A stretch of DNA of 64,000 nt, from contig CALDYU010000003.1 of assembly GCA_937944485.1 (NCBI GenBank), forward strand, positions 186,001 through 250,000, written 5' to 3'. The DNA is from an uncultured Flavobacteriaceae bacterium. GTDB lineage: Bacteria; Bacteroidota; Bacteroidia; Flavobacteriales; Flavobacteriaceae. The position numbers and the translations under genes are program-made. This document shows positions 10,036 through 18,796 of this stretch, in pieces. A model generated the notes under the pieces. That model did no database searches. It saw only the letters and a program-made list of their open reading frames with translations, and was not told the DNA's origin. Numbering within the stretch: position 1 is the first letter of the stretch; every line of letters starts with the position of its first letter.

Positions 10036-10252
10036 GTTTCGCCAACTCGGTATCTATTAATTGGGATCGAAAATCTAACAAGTGAATTTTGCGCAATCAA
10101 TATTTTTAAGACCAGGAAGGCAGATTTCTAAGAAAAAGTCTACTACTATGAACACGCGAATCGTTATTTGAACTGATTAAAAATTAAGTTTAGTTAAGAC
10201 GATTAGCCGTTATTTCGCCTATTTTTAGAATCTATAATAAATAACAAATAGT

Positions 10253-10483
10253 ATGAGTGATACCAAATATTCCCCAATAGCTTGTGATTTAGAAAAAGAT
10301 AAGAAGTATTCATGGTGTACCTGTAGGCATAGCACAAATCAGCCTTTTTGTGATGGTTCACATCGGGCAGCGAAAGCAACACCACCCCTTTCATTTATAG
10401 CAGAAGAAAACAAACAAGCCTATTTATGCACCTGTAAGCTAACTAAAAATCCGCCGTATTGCGACGGTTCGCATAAAAATTAA
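10253..10483 (+). CDS. Double CDGSH iron-sulfur domain protein
   Basis: A 76-residue protein made of two CDGSH modules in a row. The first has Cys22, Cys24, Cys33 and His37; the second has Cys59, Cys61, Cys70 and His74. Each matches the CxC...CDGSH ligand set that binds a [2Fe-2S] cluster through three cysteines and one histidine. Bacterial tandem-CDGSH proteins of this size are probably cytosolic electron-transfer or redox-sensing proteins; the role is not established. The gene is single, with its own terminator. Confidence 0.9.
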   Translation: MSDTKYSPIACDLEKDKKYSWCTCRHSTNQPFCDGSHRAAKATPPLSFIAEENKQAYLCTCKLTKNPPYCDGSHKN

Positions 10484-10505
10484 TATCAACCACAACATAA
10501 TTTTT

Positions 10506-10535
10506 AATCCGGAAATTAGCTTCCGGATTTTTTTT
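10506..10535 (+). terminator. Rho-independent terminator after the CDGSH gene
   Basis: Perfect nine-base stem AATCCGGAA/TTCCGGATT with a six-base loop, then a T run. It starts 23 bp after the CDGSH stop codon. Confidence 0.9.
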
Positions 10536-10646
10536 ACATCCTGCTCCTTGCCTATATTCTTCTAAAAAGAAGAGAAATCATAAATTCTAGTTAAACTATA
10601 AATTTTTGAATAGTAGCTACGACTACTTCTATAAAATTTGTGATTT

Positions 10647-12080
10647 ATGCCATCTTCTTTAAAATTTACTTCTTTTAGTCTAGCTCTAAGTTTTATAGCA
10701 ATTGCTGTGTATTCGTATCTTAACAATGATAACTCATTTACCAAGTATATTAACACAGCTAGTGCATATCAAAATGAGGCTGTTTCTGAAACCTCAGCCA
10801 AAATCAATGATTTTATAAAATTGGTTGAAAGAGGAGATGAACTTACTATCAATCAAGCTCTGTATCGAATTAACAAAAACTGGACTTCTGGAGACGAAAT
10901 TATGCTTATTGAAAGTATTTATTTCGGACAGAACCAGCAACATTCAAATCGCCTTCTAAAATTGTTGAAAAGTAAAACAGGAAAAAATTACGGCTACGAT
11001 TTCGACAAATGGTTTCAATATATCTGGAACAAAGACCCTGTTTATGACTCCAGTTATTACGATTTCAAAGCACTATTACACGAACGAATAGATCCAAAAT
11101 TTGGACCTTATTTTTCGGGAAGATCTAAACAAGCTACTATTCGGTTGGATGAAGTGCGTTGGGGTGGTGTTCTTCAAGATGGAATTCCCCCGCTGCGTCA
11201 ACCAAAAATGATTGGTGCACCTGAAGCTACTTATCTAAAGGACAGCAATATTGTGTTCGGTATCGAAGTTAATGGAGATACTAGGGCTTATCCCAAACGA
11301 ATACTGGCTTGGCATGAAATGTTTGTAGATACTGTAGGCGATGTGCCCGTTGCTGGTGTCTACTGCACTTTATGTGGTACTGTAATTTTATACAAAACTA
11401 CGCATGAAGGCGTACCACATGAAATGGGAACAAGCGGTTTTCTTTATCGGTCGAATAAATTGATGTATGATAAAGCGACACAATCACTATGGAGTACGCT
11501 TGAAGGCGAACCGGTAATTGGACCCCTTGTAGGCCAAGGAATACAACTTGAGTTTTTAAGTGTGGTTACGACTACTTGGGGCGAGTGGAAAAAAAGACAT
11601 CCTGAAACTTCTGTACTTTCGTTACAAACAGGGCATCGACGAAATTACGGTGAAGGCATAGCCTATCAAGAATATTTCGCCACTGATGATTTGATGTTCA
11701 CCATTCCTAAAATTGATAAAAGCATCAAGAATAAAGATGAAATATTAGCGATAAGACAACCCAGTTTAACTGACGAAAACATAGCAATCGCGAGTAAATT
11801 TCTAAGAAAGAATACCATTTATCAATCGAAAATTGCGAATGTAAGTTTTACCGTTTTTACCGACAAAACAGGTGCTCATCGCGTTTATAAGACTAACGGT
11901 TTGGGTTTTACAGCCTATGACGGTGAGAAAGTTGCTAGCGATGTAAACGGAGATTCGTGGCAATTAAATGAAGAAGAAATGCGCAACGAAGATGGTACAA
12001 TTTTAGAACGATTTCCATCGCACAGTGCTTTTTGGTTTGGTTATAAAGCGGCCTTTCCTCATACAAAATTGATTAAATAG
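10647..12080 (+). CDS. DUF3179 domain-containing protein
   Basis: A 477-residue protein with an N-terminal membrane anchor or uncleaved signal (residues 8-25) and a helical region to about residue 145. The rest matches DUF3179: a VNGDTRAYP segment, a CxxC pair at Cys240 and Cys243 (VYCTLCGT), FLYRSNKLMYD, SLWSTLEGEPV and a TTWGEWKKRHP motif. The conserved CxxC suggests metal or redox chemistry in the periplasm. No function is established for the family that I can name with confidence. The gene is monocistronic and ends before a strong hairpin. Confidence 0.85.
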   Translation: MPSSLKFTSFSLALSFIAIAVYSYLNNDNSFTKYINTASAYQNEAVSETSAKINDFIKLVERGDELTINQALYRINKNWTSGDEIMLIESIYFGQNQQHSNRLLKLLKSKTGKNYGYDFDKWFQYIWNKDPVYDSSYYDFKALLHERIDPKFGPYFSGRSKQATIRLDEVRWGGVLQDGIPPLRQPKMIGAPEATYLKDSNIVFGIEVNGDTRAYPKRILAWHEMFVDTVGDVPVAGVYCTLCGTVILYKTTHEGVPHEMGTSGFLYRSNKLMYDKATQSLWSTLEGEPVIGPLVGQGIQLEFLSVVTTTWGEWKKRHPETSVLSLQTGHRRNYGEGIAYQEYFATDDLMFTIPKIDKSIKNKDEILAIRQPSLTDENIAIASKFLRKNTIYQSKIANVSFTVFTDKTGAHRVYKTNGLGFTAYDGEKVASDVNGDSWQLNEEEMRNEDGTILERFPSHSAFWFGYKAAFPHTKLIK

Positions 12081-12155
12081 AATACTTTGTGATAAGCTTC
12101 TTGAAATATATATAGCTTATCATATAACTTATGATTTTATTGCTATGAAGAGGAG

Positions 12156-12195
12156 AAATCCCGTTCGGCACCCCCGTGCTGCTTCGGGATTTTTG
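12156..12195 (+). terminator. Terminator between convergent genes
   Basis: AAATCCCG pairs with CGGGATTT around a nested GCAC/GTGC hairpin and is followed by TTTTG. It follows the DUF3179 gene and lies just before the 3' end of the convergent matrixin-like gene. Confidence 0.7.
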
Positions 12196-12203
12196 TTTAA
12201 CTT

Positions 12204-12941
12204 TTATTCTACCAAAATAACATCTGTTATCAAGAGTTCTTCAATACGTGGTCTAAGTTCGGCAAATTCTAGGCCTGGTTTTATATTGGCGTTGTATAAT
12301 GTTTGAACAATAGCTTTATCAAAAATAGAAAGTTCATCTTTTAATGTCGAGCACATAAAACTTTCATTAGCCCCATTTGAAAAACAGTAATCATTACTAG
12401 CATGACCTAAGCCAATGACATGCCCCAGTTCGTGATTAAACAAAGAAATGCTTGAATTCCTCACCCAAATTCGACCTTTAAAAATTTTAAAGCCATTAGC
12501 ACTTTCATAGGTAGCATAGCCATCGAAACCAGCCTGTGTCACTATATTATAAACGTCAGGCCAAACAGTTTGAACGGAGTTAATCTCACCAAAGATGAGA
12601 TGAACATTCGCCTCAGCAAGAGTATCAGCAATACTGCAGGTAATTGCACCATCAAATAGAGTATTAAATGATGCTATAGCTGTCATAATGTTGTTTTTAT
12701 ACGAATCGCTTATAGTACCATCAAGAAATATCTTAATGTTTTCTTCCCATTTTTCATTTTTATCCGCTCCGAAAGAATCAGGTGCAAAATTAAAGGTCAC
12801 ATATTCGTATTCAGCAATAAAATCAAGTTCTTTAGACGTCAATGCTGCGCTATCAGCAAAAAGCTGCTCATCTTCCGAACACGATATGAAGCTTACAACT
12901 AAAAAGAAAACGAATATTTTATAAAAAGCTTTTTTCATCAA
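12204..12941 (-). CDS. Matrixin-like zinc metalloprotease lipoprotein
   Basis: A 245-residue lipoprotein. The signal peptide ends in a lipobox with Cys21 (VSFISC), so it is probably anchored in the outer membrane. The zinc motif HELGHVIGLGH (His170, Glu171, His174, Gly177, His180) is the extended HExxHxxGxxH signature of metzincins, and the spacing fits the matrixin group. A conserved methionine turn may be the MCST segment about 25 residues later. No propeptide or sorting domain is obvious. The substrate is unknown. Confidence 0.82.
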   Translation of the reverse strand: MMKKAFYKIFVFFLVVSFISCSEDEQLFADSAALTSKELDFIAEYEYVTFNFAPDSFGADKNEKWEENIKIFLDGTISDSYKNNIMTAIASFNTLFDGAITCSIADTLAEANVHLIFGEINSVQTVWPDVYNIVTQAGFDGYATYESANGFKIFKGRIWVRNSSISLFNHELGHVIGLGHASNDYCFSNGANESFMCSTLKDELSIFDKAIVQTLYNANIKPGLEFAELRPRIEELLITDVILVE

Positions 12942-12947
12942 AATTGA

Positions 12948-14354
12948 TTAAATATGTAAAGCCCGATCTGCGGTTGCAGCTAAAGCCGCTTCTTTTACCG
13001 CCTCTGAATACGTAGGGTGCGCATGGCTCATACGGGCAATATCTTCTGCAGAAGCTCTAAACTCCATTGCCGTTACCCCTTCGGAGATTAAATCGGCACA
13101 ACGTGCACCAATCATATGAACTCCCAAGACTTCATCCGTTTTTTCGTCGGCAAGAATTTTCACAAAACCATCAATATCCATACTTGCTCGCGAACGACCT
13201 AAGGCGCGCATAGGAAATTGACCTACTTTGTAAGCAATACCACTTTCTTTGAGTTCTTCTTCTGTTTTTCCTACAGCCGCAACCTCAGGCCAAGTATATA
13301 CCACCCCAGGAATTAGATTATAATTGATATGTGGTTGTTGTCCAGCTAAACGCTCCGCAACTACCGTTCCTTCTTCCTCCGCTTTATGTGCCAACATCGC
13401 ACCTTTGATCACATCACCAATAGCATAGATATTAGACACATTGGTTTGTAAATGATCATTAACAGCAATTCTTCCGCGGTCTTCTAATTTTACTCCTGCT
13501 GCTTCAAGATTTAATCCCTCAGTATAAGCACTTCTTCCTACGGCAACCAAACAGTAATCACCTTCAAATTGTACCTCTTCTCCTTTTTTATTATCAGCAA
13601 TAACAGTAACCTTTTTTCCATTTCGCGCCACCGATTTTACTTTGTGAGAAAGTGCAAATTTTACTTTTTGCTTTTTCATAGAACGCATCAACTCCTTAGA
13701 AAGTCCTGCATCCATTGATGGAATAATTCGATCCATATACTCCACCACAGTAACTTCTGCACCAAGTCTTTTATATACTTGACCCAATTCTAAACCAATA
13801 ACACCCCCACCAATAATAATCATGTGCTTCGGAATTTCGGTAAGTTTCAAGGCTTCGGTAGAGGTAATAACGCGCTCTTTATCTAAGCTTATAAATGGCA
13901 ATGTCGCCGGTTTAGAACCGGTAGCAATAATACTATACTTTGCCTCGATGTTTTCTGCCTTTCCTTTTGTTTTTTTAATTGTAATATGAGTAGCATCCTT
14001 AAAGCTTCCGACACCTTCATAAACATCAATTTTATTTTTGTCCATTAAAAACTGAATGCCCTTAGTAGTCGTATCAACAACGCCTTGCTTGCGTGCAATC
14101 ATTTGTTTTAAATTAACCTTAATTTCTCCAGGAATTTCAATACCATGTTCTTCAAAATGCTTTATCGCATCTTCATAATGATGAGAAGAATCTAACAAAG
14201 CCTTTGAAGGTATACAACCAACATTTAAACAGGTTCCACCAAGGGTTCCATACTTCTCAATAATTGCCGTTTTCATTCCTAATTGGGCACAACGTATTGC
14301 CGCGACATATCCCCCTGGGCCTGAACCAATAACTGCTACATCATATGAACTCAT
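12948..14354 (-). CDS. lpdA: Dihydrolipoyl dehydrogenase
   Basis: E3 flavoprotein of the 2-oxo acid dehydrogenase and glycine cleavage complexes; it reoxidises dihydrolipoamide with NAD. The FAD motif GSGPGGYVAA, redox cysteines in GGTCLNVGCIPSK (Cys42 and Cys47 from this start), NAD motif GGGVIGLELG and active-site HAHPTYSE near the C terminus are all present. A frame opens at 14381, but the ATG at 14354 puts the FAD strand at the N terminus and gives 468 residues, the usual length. No E1 or E2 genes lie nearby. Confidence 0.95.
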   Translation of the reverse strand: MSSYDVAVIGSGPGGYVAAIRCAQLGMKTAIIEKYGTLGGTCLNVGCIPSKALLDSSHHYEDAIKHFEEHGIEIPGEIKVNLKQMIARKQGVVDTTTKGIQFLMDKNKIDVYEGVGSFKDATHITIKKTKGKAENIEAKYSIIATGSKPATLPFISLDKERVITSTEALKLTEIPKHMIIIGGGVIGLELGQVYKRLGAEVTVVEYMDRIIPSMDAGLSKELMRSMKKQKVKFALSHKVKSVARNGKKVTVIADNKKGEEVQFEGDYCLVAVGRSAYTEGLNLEAAGVKLEDRGRIAVNDHLQTNVSNIYAIGDVIKGAMLAHKAEEEGTVVAERLAGQQPHINYNLIPGVVYTWPEVAAVGKTEEELKESGIAYKVGQFPMRALGRSRASMDIDGFVKILADEKTDEVLGVHMIGARCADLISEGVTAMEFRASAEDIARMSHAHPTYSEAVKEAALAATADRALHI

Positions 14355-14403
14355 ACTTCTCTGTTGTTTTAAATTCGCCATAAAATTAGCACTATTTTTT
14401 GGT

Positions 14404-14865
14404 TTACATATTAATTTCTGTAGTGTGCTTTACCTCATTAATAACAAAGGAACTTTGCGTACTACCTATATTATCAATGGCCGTAAGTTTGGTCACCATG
14501 AATTCACGATAACTTTCCATATTACTAACATGAATTTTAACTATATAATCATAATCACCGCTCGTGTGATAACATTCTACAACTTCAACCAAATCATGAA
14601 TTTCTCGCTCAAAACGCAGTACGTTTGCCTTTGTATGTTGTACTAATTTTATATGACACAATACTGTAAAAGCCTTCTGTATTTTTTTTCTATCTAGCAA
14701 GGCTACGTAACGCATAATAACCTTGTTTTTTTCAAGTCTCTTTATACGTTCATAAACAGCTGTAGTTGACAAATTCAATTGTTGTGCATAGGCAGCAGTA
14801 GTTCGTTTGCAGTCTGTTTGCAGTAGACTTAGTAGTTTTTTATCAGTATTGTCAAATTTAAACAT
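14404..14865 (-). CDS. Lrp/AsnC family transcriptional regulator
   Basis: A 153-residue regulator. The N-terminal winged helix-turn-helix (DKKLLSLLQTDCKRTTAAYA, then TTAVYERIKRLEK) is followed by a C-terminal RAM domain, which senses amino acids and forms octamers (SGDYDYIVKIHV). It is divergent from the PLP-dependent sulfur amino acid enzyme, and the AT-rich gap holds a candidate operator. It therefore probably controls that gene and itself in response to an amino acid, plausibly methionine or cysteine; the ligand is inferred. Confidence 0.92.
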   Translation of the reverse strand: MFKFDNTDKKLLSLLQTDCKRTTAAYAQQLNLSTTAVYERIKRLEKNKVIMRYVALLDRKKIQKAFTVLCHIKLVQHTKANVLRFEREIHDLVEVVECYHTSGDYDYIVKIHVSNMESYREFMVTKLTAIDNIGSTQSSFVINEVKHTTEINM

Positions 14866-14907
14866 GGCGTTTTTTCAGATTGTATTGATATTACTATAAC
14901 AAATTAG

Positions 14908-14945
14908 TTAAATTCTCTAAAATAGAATAAAAATTTAGAATTTAA
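14908..14945. promoter_or_regulatory. Inverted repeat, candidate Lrp-type operator
   Basis: TTAAATTCT (14908-14916) is repeated exactly in reverse complement as AGAATTTAA (14937-14945), with a 20-base AT-rich spacer. It lies in the 153-bp gap between the divergent Lrp/AsnC gene and the PLP enzyme gene. Lrp/AsnC proteins bind AT-rich imperfect palindromes, so a regulatory role is likely but not proven. Confidence 0.4.
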
Positions 14946-15018
14946 ATCTAAATATATCTTATTTTATTGTTTTAAAAACCATTAAAACATACTTTTATTG
15001 TTTAAAATTTCATTTATC

Positions 15019-16239
15019 ATGAACAAATCGTCAGCAAATAAATTACAAGATTTACAATATTTTGGAGAATTTGGTGGAGTTAATCCTTCTATTTCCGATT
15101 CGTCTACGTACACCTTTCTTTCTGCAAAAACAATGTTTGATACTTTCGAAGGCAATACTGAAGGCTGCTATTTATACAGTCGCCATTCTTCGCCATCAAA
15201 CCTTTACCTCGGCGAAGCACTTGCTGCAATAGAAGGTACTGAAACTGCAAATGTGTATGCGAGCGGTATGGGGGCTATCTCAGCAGTAATCATGCAACTT
15301 TGCGATGCAGGTGATCATATAGTTAGTAGTCGCACTATTTATGGAGGCACCTATGCCCTACTAAAAAACTTCGTTAAAAAGTTTGCGATAGATACCTCTT
15401 TTGTTGATATCACTTCTTTAGAAATAATAGAGCAGGCGATTACAGCGAAAACCAAAATGATATATTGCGAATCTGTTAGTAATCCATTACTTGAAGTTGC
15501 AGATATACAAGCCTTAGCCTTACTCGCCAAAAAGTACAATCTTCCATTAGTCGTTGACAATACTTTTTCTCCATTAAGCATTAAGCCTGTTGCACTTGGA
15601 GCCGATATTGTAATTCATAGTTTAACAAAATTTATTAATGGAACGAGTGATTGCGTTGCAGGAGCCGTTTGTGGTACCGCCGAATTTTGCTTGAGCCTCA
15701 AAGACGTTAATAATGGAGCGGGTATGCTGCTAGGAAGCACCTTAGACAGCCTGAGAGCGGCTTCCATTTTAAAAAATATGCGAACACTTCATATTCGTAT
15801 GCAACAACATAGTAAGAATGCGCTGTTTTTAGCCCAAAAATTTGAAGCTGATGGGTATCGCGTAGTATATCCTGGTTTGACATCTCATAGTGGCCACGAA
15901 ACCATGCTTAAATTAATGGACGCTTCTTATGGCTTTGGAGGCTTAATGACCTTAGATGTTGGTTCTTTAGAAAATGCCAACGGACTGATGGAATTAATGC
16001 AAGAAAAAAAATTGGGCTATTTAGCCGTGAGTCTCGGTTTCTACAAAACCTTGTTCAGTGCTCCTGGCACTTCTACTTCGTCTGAAATTCCGATGGAAGA
16101 ACAGCTTGCTATGGGGCTTTCAAACGGATTAATTCGTTTCTCCATTGGTTTAGATAATGATATTGAACGTACCTATCAAATAATGAAAGACTGTATGACT
16201 TATTTAGAGATCACACCTGAAAAAATAATTTCGGCTTAG
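15019..16239 (+). CDS. Trans-sulfuration-family PLP enzyme (methionine gamma-lyase-like)
   Basis: Cys/Met-metabolism PLP enzyme of 406 residues. Key features are YLYSRHSSPSN near the N terminus, VVDNTFSPL, and the PLP lysine in HSLTKFINGTSD (Lys204). The SSEIPMEEQ and IRFSIGLDN ends are typical. The active-site loop reads YGGT, not the YGCT of classical methionine gamma-lyase, so cystathionine gamma-synthase/lyase or a broader sulfur-amino-acid lyase is equally possible. A TTG start at 14998 exists, but the ATG at 15019 fits family starts. The gene is divergent from an Lrp/AsnC regulator and 69 bp ahead of an NhaC-type transporter. Confidence 0.82.
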   Translation: MNKSSANKLQDLQYFGEFGGVNPSISDSSTYTFLSAKTMFDTFEGNTEGCYLYSRHSSPSNLYLGEALAAIEGTETANVYASGMGAISAVIMQLCDAGDHIVSSRTIYGGTYALLKNFVKKFAIDTSFVDITSLEIIEQAITAKTKMIYCESVSNPLLEVADIQALALLAKKYNLPLVVDNTFSPLSIKPVALGADIVIHSLTKFINGTSDCVAGAVCGTAEFCLSLKDVNNGAGMLLGSTLDSLRAASILKNMRTLHIRMQQHSKNALFLAQKFEADGYRVVYPGLTSHSGHETMLKLMDASYGFGGLMTLDVGSLENANGLMELMQEKKLGYLAVSLGFYKTLFSAPGTSTSSEIPMEEQLAMGLSNGLIRFSIGLDNDIERTYQIMKDCMTYLEITPEKIISA

Positions 16240-16308
16240 TTCTCAAAAATCCTTCTTGCATAGCCGTGATCAAAATCGTAATATTACGACACTACAAAGT
16301 AAATTATT

Positions 16309-17781
16309 ATGAGCGAAGAAGGATATTCAGAATATAGAGAAGATGAACATATTGTCGAGAACAAAGAGTTAAGTTTTGGCGAAGCTTTAATACCCGTTGT
16401 ATTGCTCATGTTGATGTTAGCTTACAATATCTTCTTTGCGGACGGAGCAGCTCTAGGCGACTATTCGAATCAAATAATTTTATTATTAGGTGGTGTTTTT
16501 GCGGCTATCGTTGGTTTTTTTAATAAAGTCAGCATAAATACCATGATTAAAGAAATATGGGAAAACCTGAGAAGCGTTTTTCTTCCGATAATGATTCTGT
16601 TCTTGGTTGGTGCACTTGCCGGAACCTGGTTGGTAAGTGGTATCATTCCCGCTATGGTTTACTATGGTCTGCAAGCTCTGAGTCCCTCCATATTTCTGCC
16701 TGCATCTGTCATTATTGCAGCATTAATATCAATTGCCACAGGAAGTTCTTGGACAACCTCCGCTACAGTTGGTATAGCGTTAGTAGGAATCGGCACCGCC
16801 TTAGGAATACCCGCTGGGATGATTGCAGGAGCCGTTATTTCTGGAGCTTATTTCGGAGATAAAATGTCGCCGTTAAGTGATACTACAAATCTTGCGCCAG
16901 CAATGGCAGGTACTGATTTATTTACACATATTCGATACATGGCTCTGACCACCGTACCCTCTATTGTTATTACTTTAATTGTTTTTTCGATTTTAAGTCT
17001 AAATATTGATGCCACAGGCACTACAGATGTTGATAATTTACTTCAAACCATCGAAACAACCTTTAATATCACTCCTTATTTGTTCATTATTCCTGTTCTA
17101 GTAGTAGTTCTTATTCTGTTTAAAACAAAACCTCTTATTGCCTTAGGGGCAGGTGTTGGTTTAGCGGGCGTATTTGCAATGATTTTTCAATCAGAAATTT
17201 TATTACAATTATCAGACTCAGAAACAATGACTTTAATGAGAGCAATTTTTACCGATACGCAGATTGCGACGGGAAATGAGAGCCTTAACGAACTTTTTAG
17301 CGCTGGCGGTATGGAAGGAATGTTGTGGACCATCTTCTTAATTATTTGCGCCATGGTATTTGGCGGAATTATGGATGGCATTGGGGCATTAGCCCGAATA
17401 ACAAAAGCATTATTAGCTGTTGCAACTAGCATTTTTGGTCTTTTCGCGAGTACTGTGGCTAGTTGTCTCGGGCTTAATCTTATTGCCAGTGATCAATATT
17501 TGGCATTGGTTATACCTGGTAAAATGTTCAAGAAAGCCTATGAAGATAAAGGTCTGGCACCTGAAAATTTAAGTCGTACTCTTGAAGATTCTGGTACGGT
17601 CACTTCTGTATTAATACCATGGAATACCTGTGGTGCATACCAATCAGGCGTTCTTGGTGTAGGGGTGAGTGAGTATTTCGCATATGCAATATTCAATTGG
17701 TTAAGTCCGTTTACAACCCTTCTCTTTGCTGCCTTCAATATTAAAATACGAATGTTGACTTCTTCAACTTCAAAAAGTTAA
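16309..17781 (+). CDS. NhaC-family Na+/H+ antiporter-type transporter
   Basis: A 490-residue inner-membrane protein with about eleven hydrophobic segments. The NhaC family core is visible as ATGSSWTTSATVG, GAYFGDKMSPLSDTTNLAP and the later mirrored segment VTSVLIPWNTCGAYQ. The N-terminal 25 residues are acidic and cytosolic. Family members exchange Na+ for protons or for organic ions such as malate/lactate; one branch (MetT) has been predicted to carry methionine. Placement directly after a sulfur amino acid PLP gene makes an amino acid substrate worth considering, but this is inference. Confidence 0.88.
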   Translation: MSEEGYSEYREDEHIVENKELSFGEALIPVVLLMLMLAYNIFFADGAALGDYSNQIILLLGGVFAAIVGFFNKVSINTMIKEIWENLRSVFLPIMILFLVGALAGTWLVSGIIPAMVYYGLQALSPSIFLPASVIIAALISIATGSSWTTSATVGIALVGIGTALGIPAGMIAGAVISGAYFGDKMSPLSDTTNLAPAMAGTDLFTHIRYMALTTVPSIVITLIVFSILSLNIDATGTTDVDNLLQTIETTFNITPYLFIIPVLVVVLILFKTKPLIALGAGVGLAGVFAMIFQSEILLQLSDSETMTLMRAIFTDTQIATGNESLNELFSAGGMEGMLWTIFLIICAMVFGGIMDGIGALARITKALLAVATSIFGLFASTVASCLGLNLIASDQYLALVIPGKMFKKAYEDKGLAPENLSRTLEDSGTVTSVLIPWNTCGAYQSGVLGVGVSEYFAYAIFNWLSPFTTLLFAAFNIKIRMLTSSTSKS

Positions 17782-17867
17782 GAGTTTATTAAATACGTAA
17801 ATTAGCCCTAGAAATATAGCGTGAATCTATCTTCCTTTTTTTAATTTCACCAAAAATATAGAATACT

Positions 17868-18374
17868 ATGGCATCATTAACTTTACAAGGCAATCCGATT
17901 GCCTCATTAGGAACCTTACCAAGTGCTGGTAGTACGGCACCTGATTTTAGTTTAACAAAAAGTGATTTATCAACGGCCACCCTCTCCGATTATAAGGGAA
18001 AAAAAGTCGTTTTAAATATATTCCCAAGCGTAGATACGGGTACCTGCGCGCAATCAGTACGTCAATTTAATAAAGACGCCTCCGCTCTTGAAAATACAGT
18101 AGTATTATGCGTTTCCAAAGATTTACCATTTGCCCAAGCCCGATTTTGTGGCGCGGAAGGTATTGAAAATGTAGAAATGCTATCTGATTTTAGAGATGGT
18201 AATTTCGGAAAAGCCTATGAGGTTGAGTTTACCGAAGGACCATTGACACCATTACATTCAAGAGCTGTTGTTGTACTTGATGAAAAAGGCACCGTAATAC
18301 ATGCAGAACAGGTCAATGAAATTGTAGATGAACCTAACTATACAGCAGCATTAGAAGCTCTTAAAAATGTCTAA
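17868..18374 (+). CDS. tpx: Thiol peroxidase Tpx
   Basis: Atypical two-cysteine peroxiredoxin that reduces hydroperoxides with thioredoxin. The peroxidatic Cys60 lies in DTGTCAQS and the resolving Cys94 in ARFCGAEG, the same spacing as in E. coli Tpx. [16 protein letters not shown] is the typical C-terminal part. At 168 residues it has the usual length. Its last eight bases overlap the start of dgkA, so the two are translationally coupled and head a six-gene plus-strand run. Confidence 0.97.
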   Translation: MASLTLQGNPIASLGTLPSAGSTAPDFSLTKSDLSTATLSDYKGKKVVLNIFPSVDTGTCAQSVRQFNKDASALENTVVLCVSKDLPFAQARFCGAEGIENVEMLSDFRDGNFGKAYEVEFTEGPLTPLHSRAVVVLDEKGTVIHAEQVNEIVDEPNYTAALEALKNV

Positions 18375-18732
18375 AGAATCTTTTTTGAAAAATAGAATAA
18401 AAAGTGTGGGCTTCGCTTTACGTGGAGCCCTTCTTTTAATTCGTACTGAAGCCAGTATAAAAATTCAGGTGTTCATTACTTTGGTAATGACCGGTGCTGG
18501 TTTTTATTTTCAAATCTCAAATACAGAATGGATTCTTCAATTGCTAACTATTGCAATGATTTTGGGTATTGAAGGGCTCAATACGGCCATTGAAAAAGTC
18601 GCTGATTATGTGCAGCCAGAATTCGATGAAAAAATCGGATTCATTAAAGATGTCTCTGCTGGTGCTGTCATGTTAGTATCTATTGCTGCGACAATAATTG
18701 GCTTTATCATTTATCTTCCAAAGATTTTTTGA
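18367..18732 (+). CDS. dgkA: Diacylglycerol kinase DgkA family
   Basis: Small membrane lipid kinase of 121 residues with three hydrophobic segments. The signature [14 protein letters not shown] is in the middle, and [12 protein letters not shown] follows. The family phosphorylates diacylglycerol in Gram-negatives or undecaprenol in Gram-positives; which one applies here cannot be decided. The start overlaps the 3' end of tpx by eight bases. Confidence 0.92.
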   Translation: MSKESFLKNRIKSVGFALRGALLLIRTEASIKIQVFITLVMTGAGFYFQISNTEWILQLLTIAMILGIEGLNTAIEKVADYVQPEFDEKIGFIKDVSAGAVMLVSIAATIIGFIIYLPKIF

Positions 18733-18796
18733 TGTCATTGTGCTAGCGCGCTTCCGTAACAAATTTGTACTTTTACTTTTTAGAATCTACAATTGA

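Noticed and set aside
9861..10100. Minus-strand frame antisense to the 3' end of the secreted protein gene
   Set aside because: Its Gly/Ser-rich stretch is the reverse reading of the proline-rich tail; no other sign of coding.
14866..15018. SAM riboswitch ahead of the sulfur amino acid PLP gene
   Set aside because: The gap is 153 bp of AT-rich sequence with no SAM-riboswitch core or terminator; an Lrp operator fits better.
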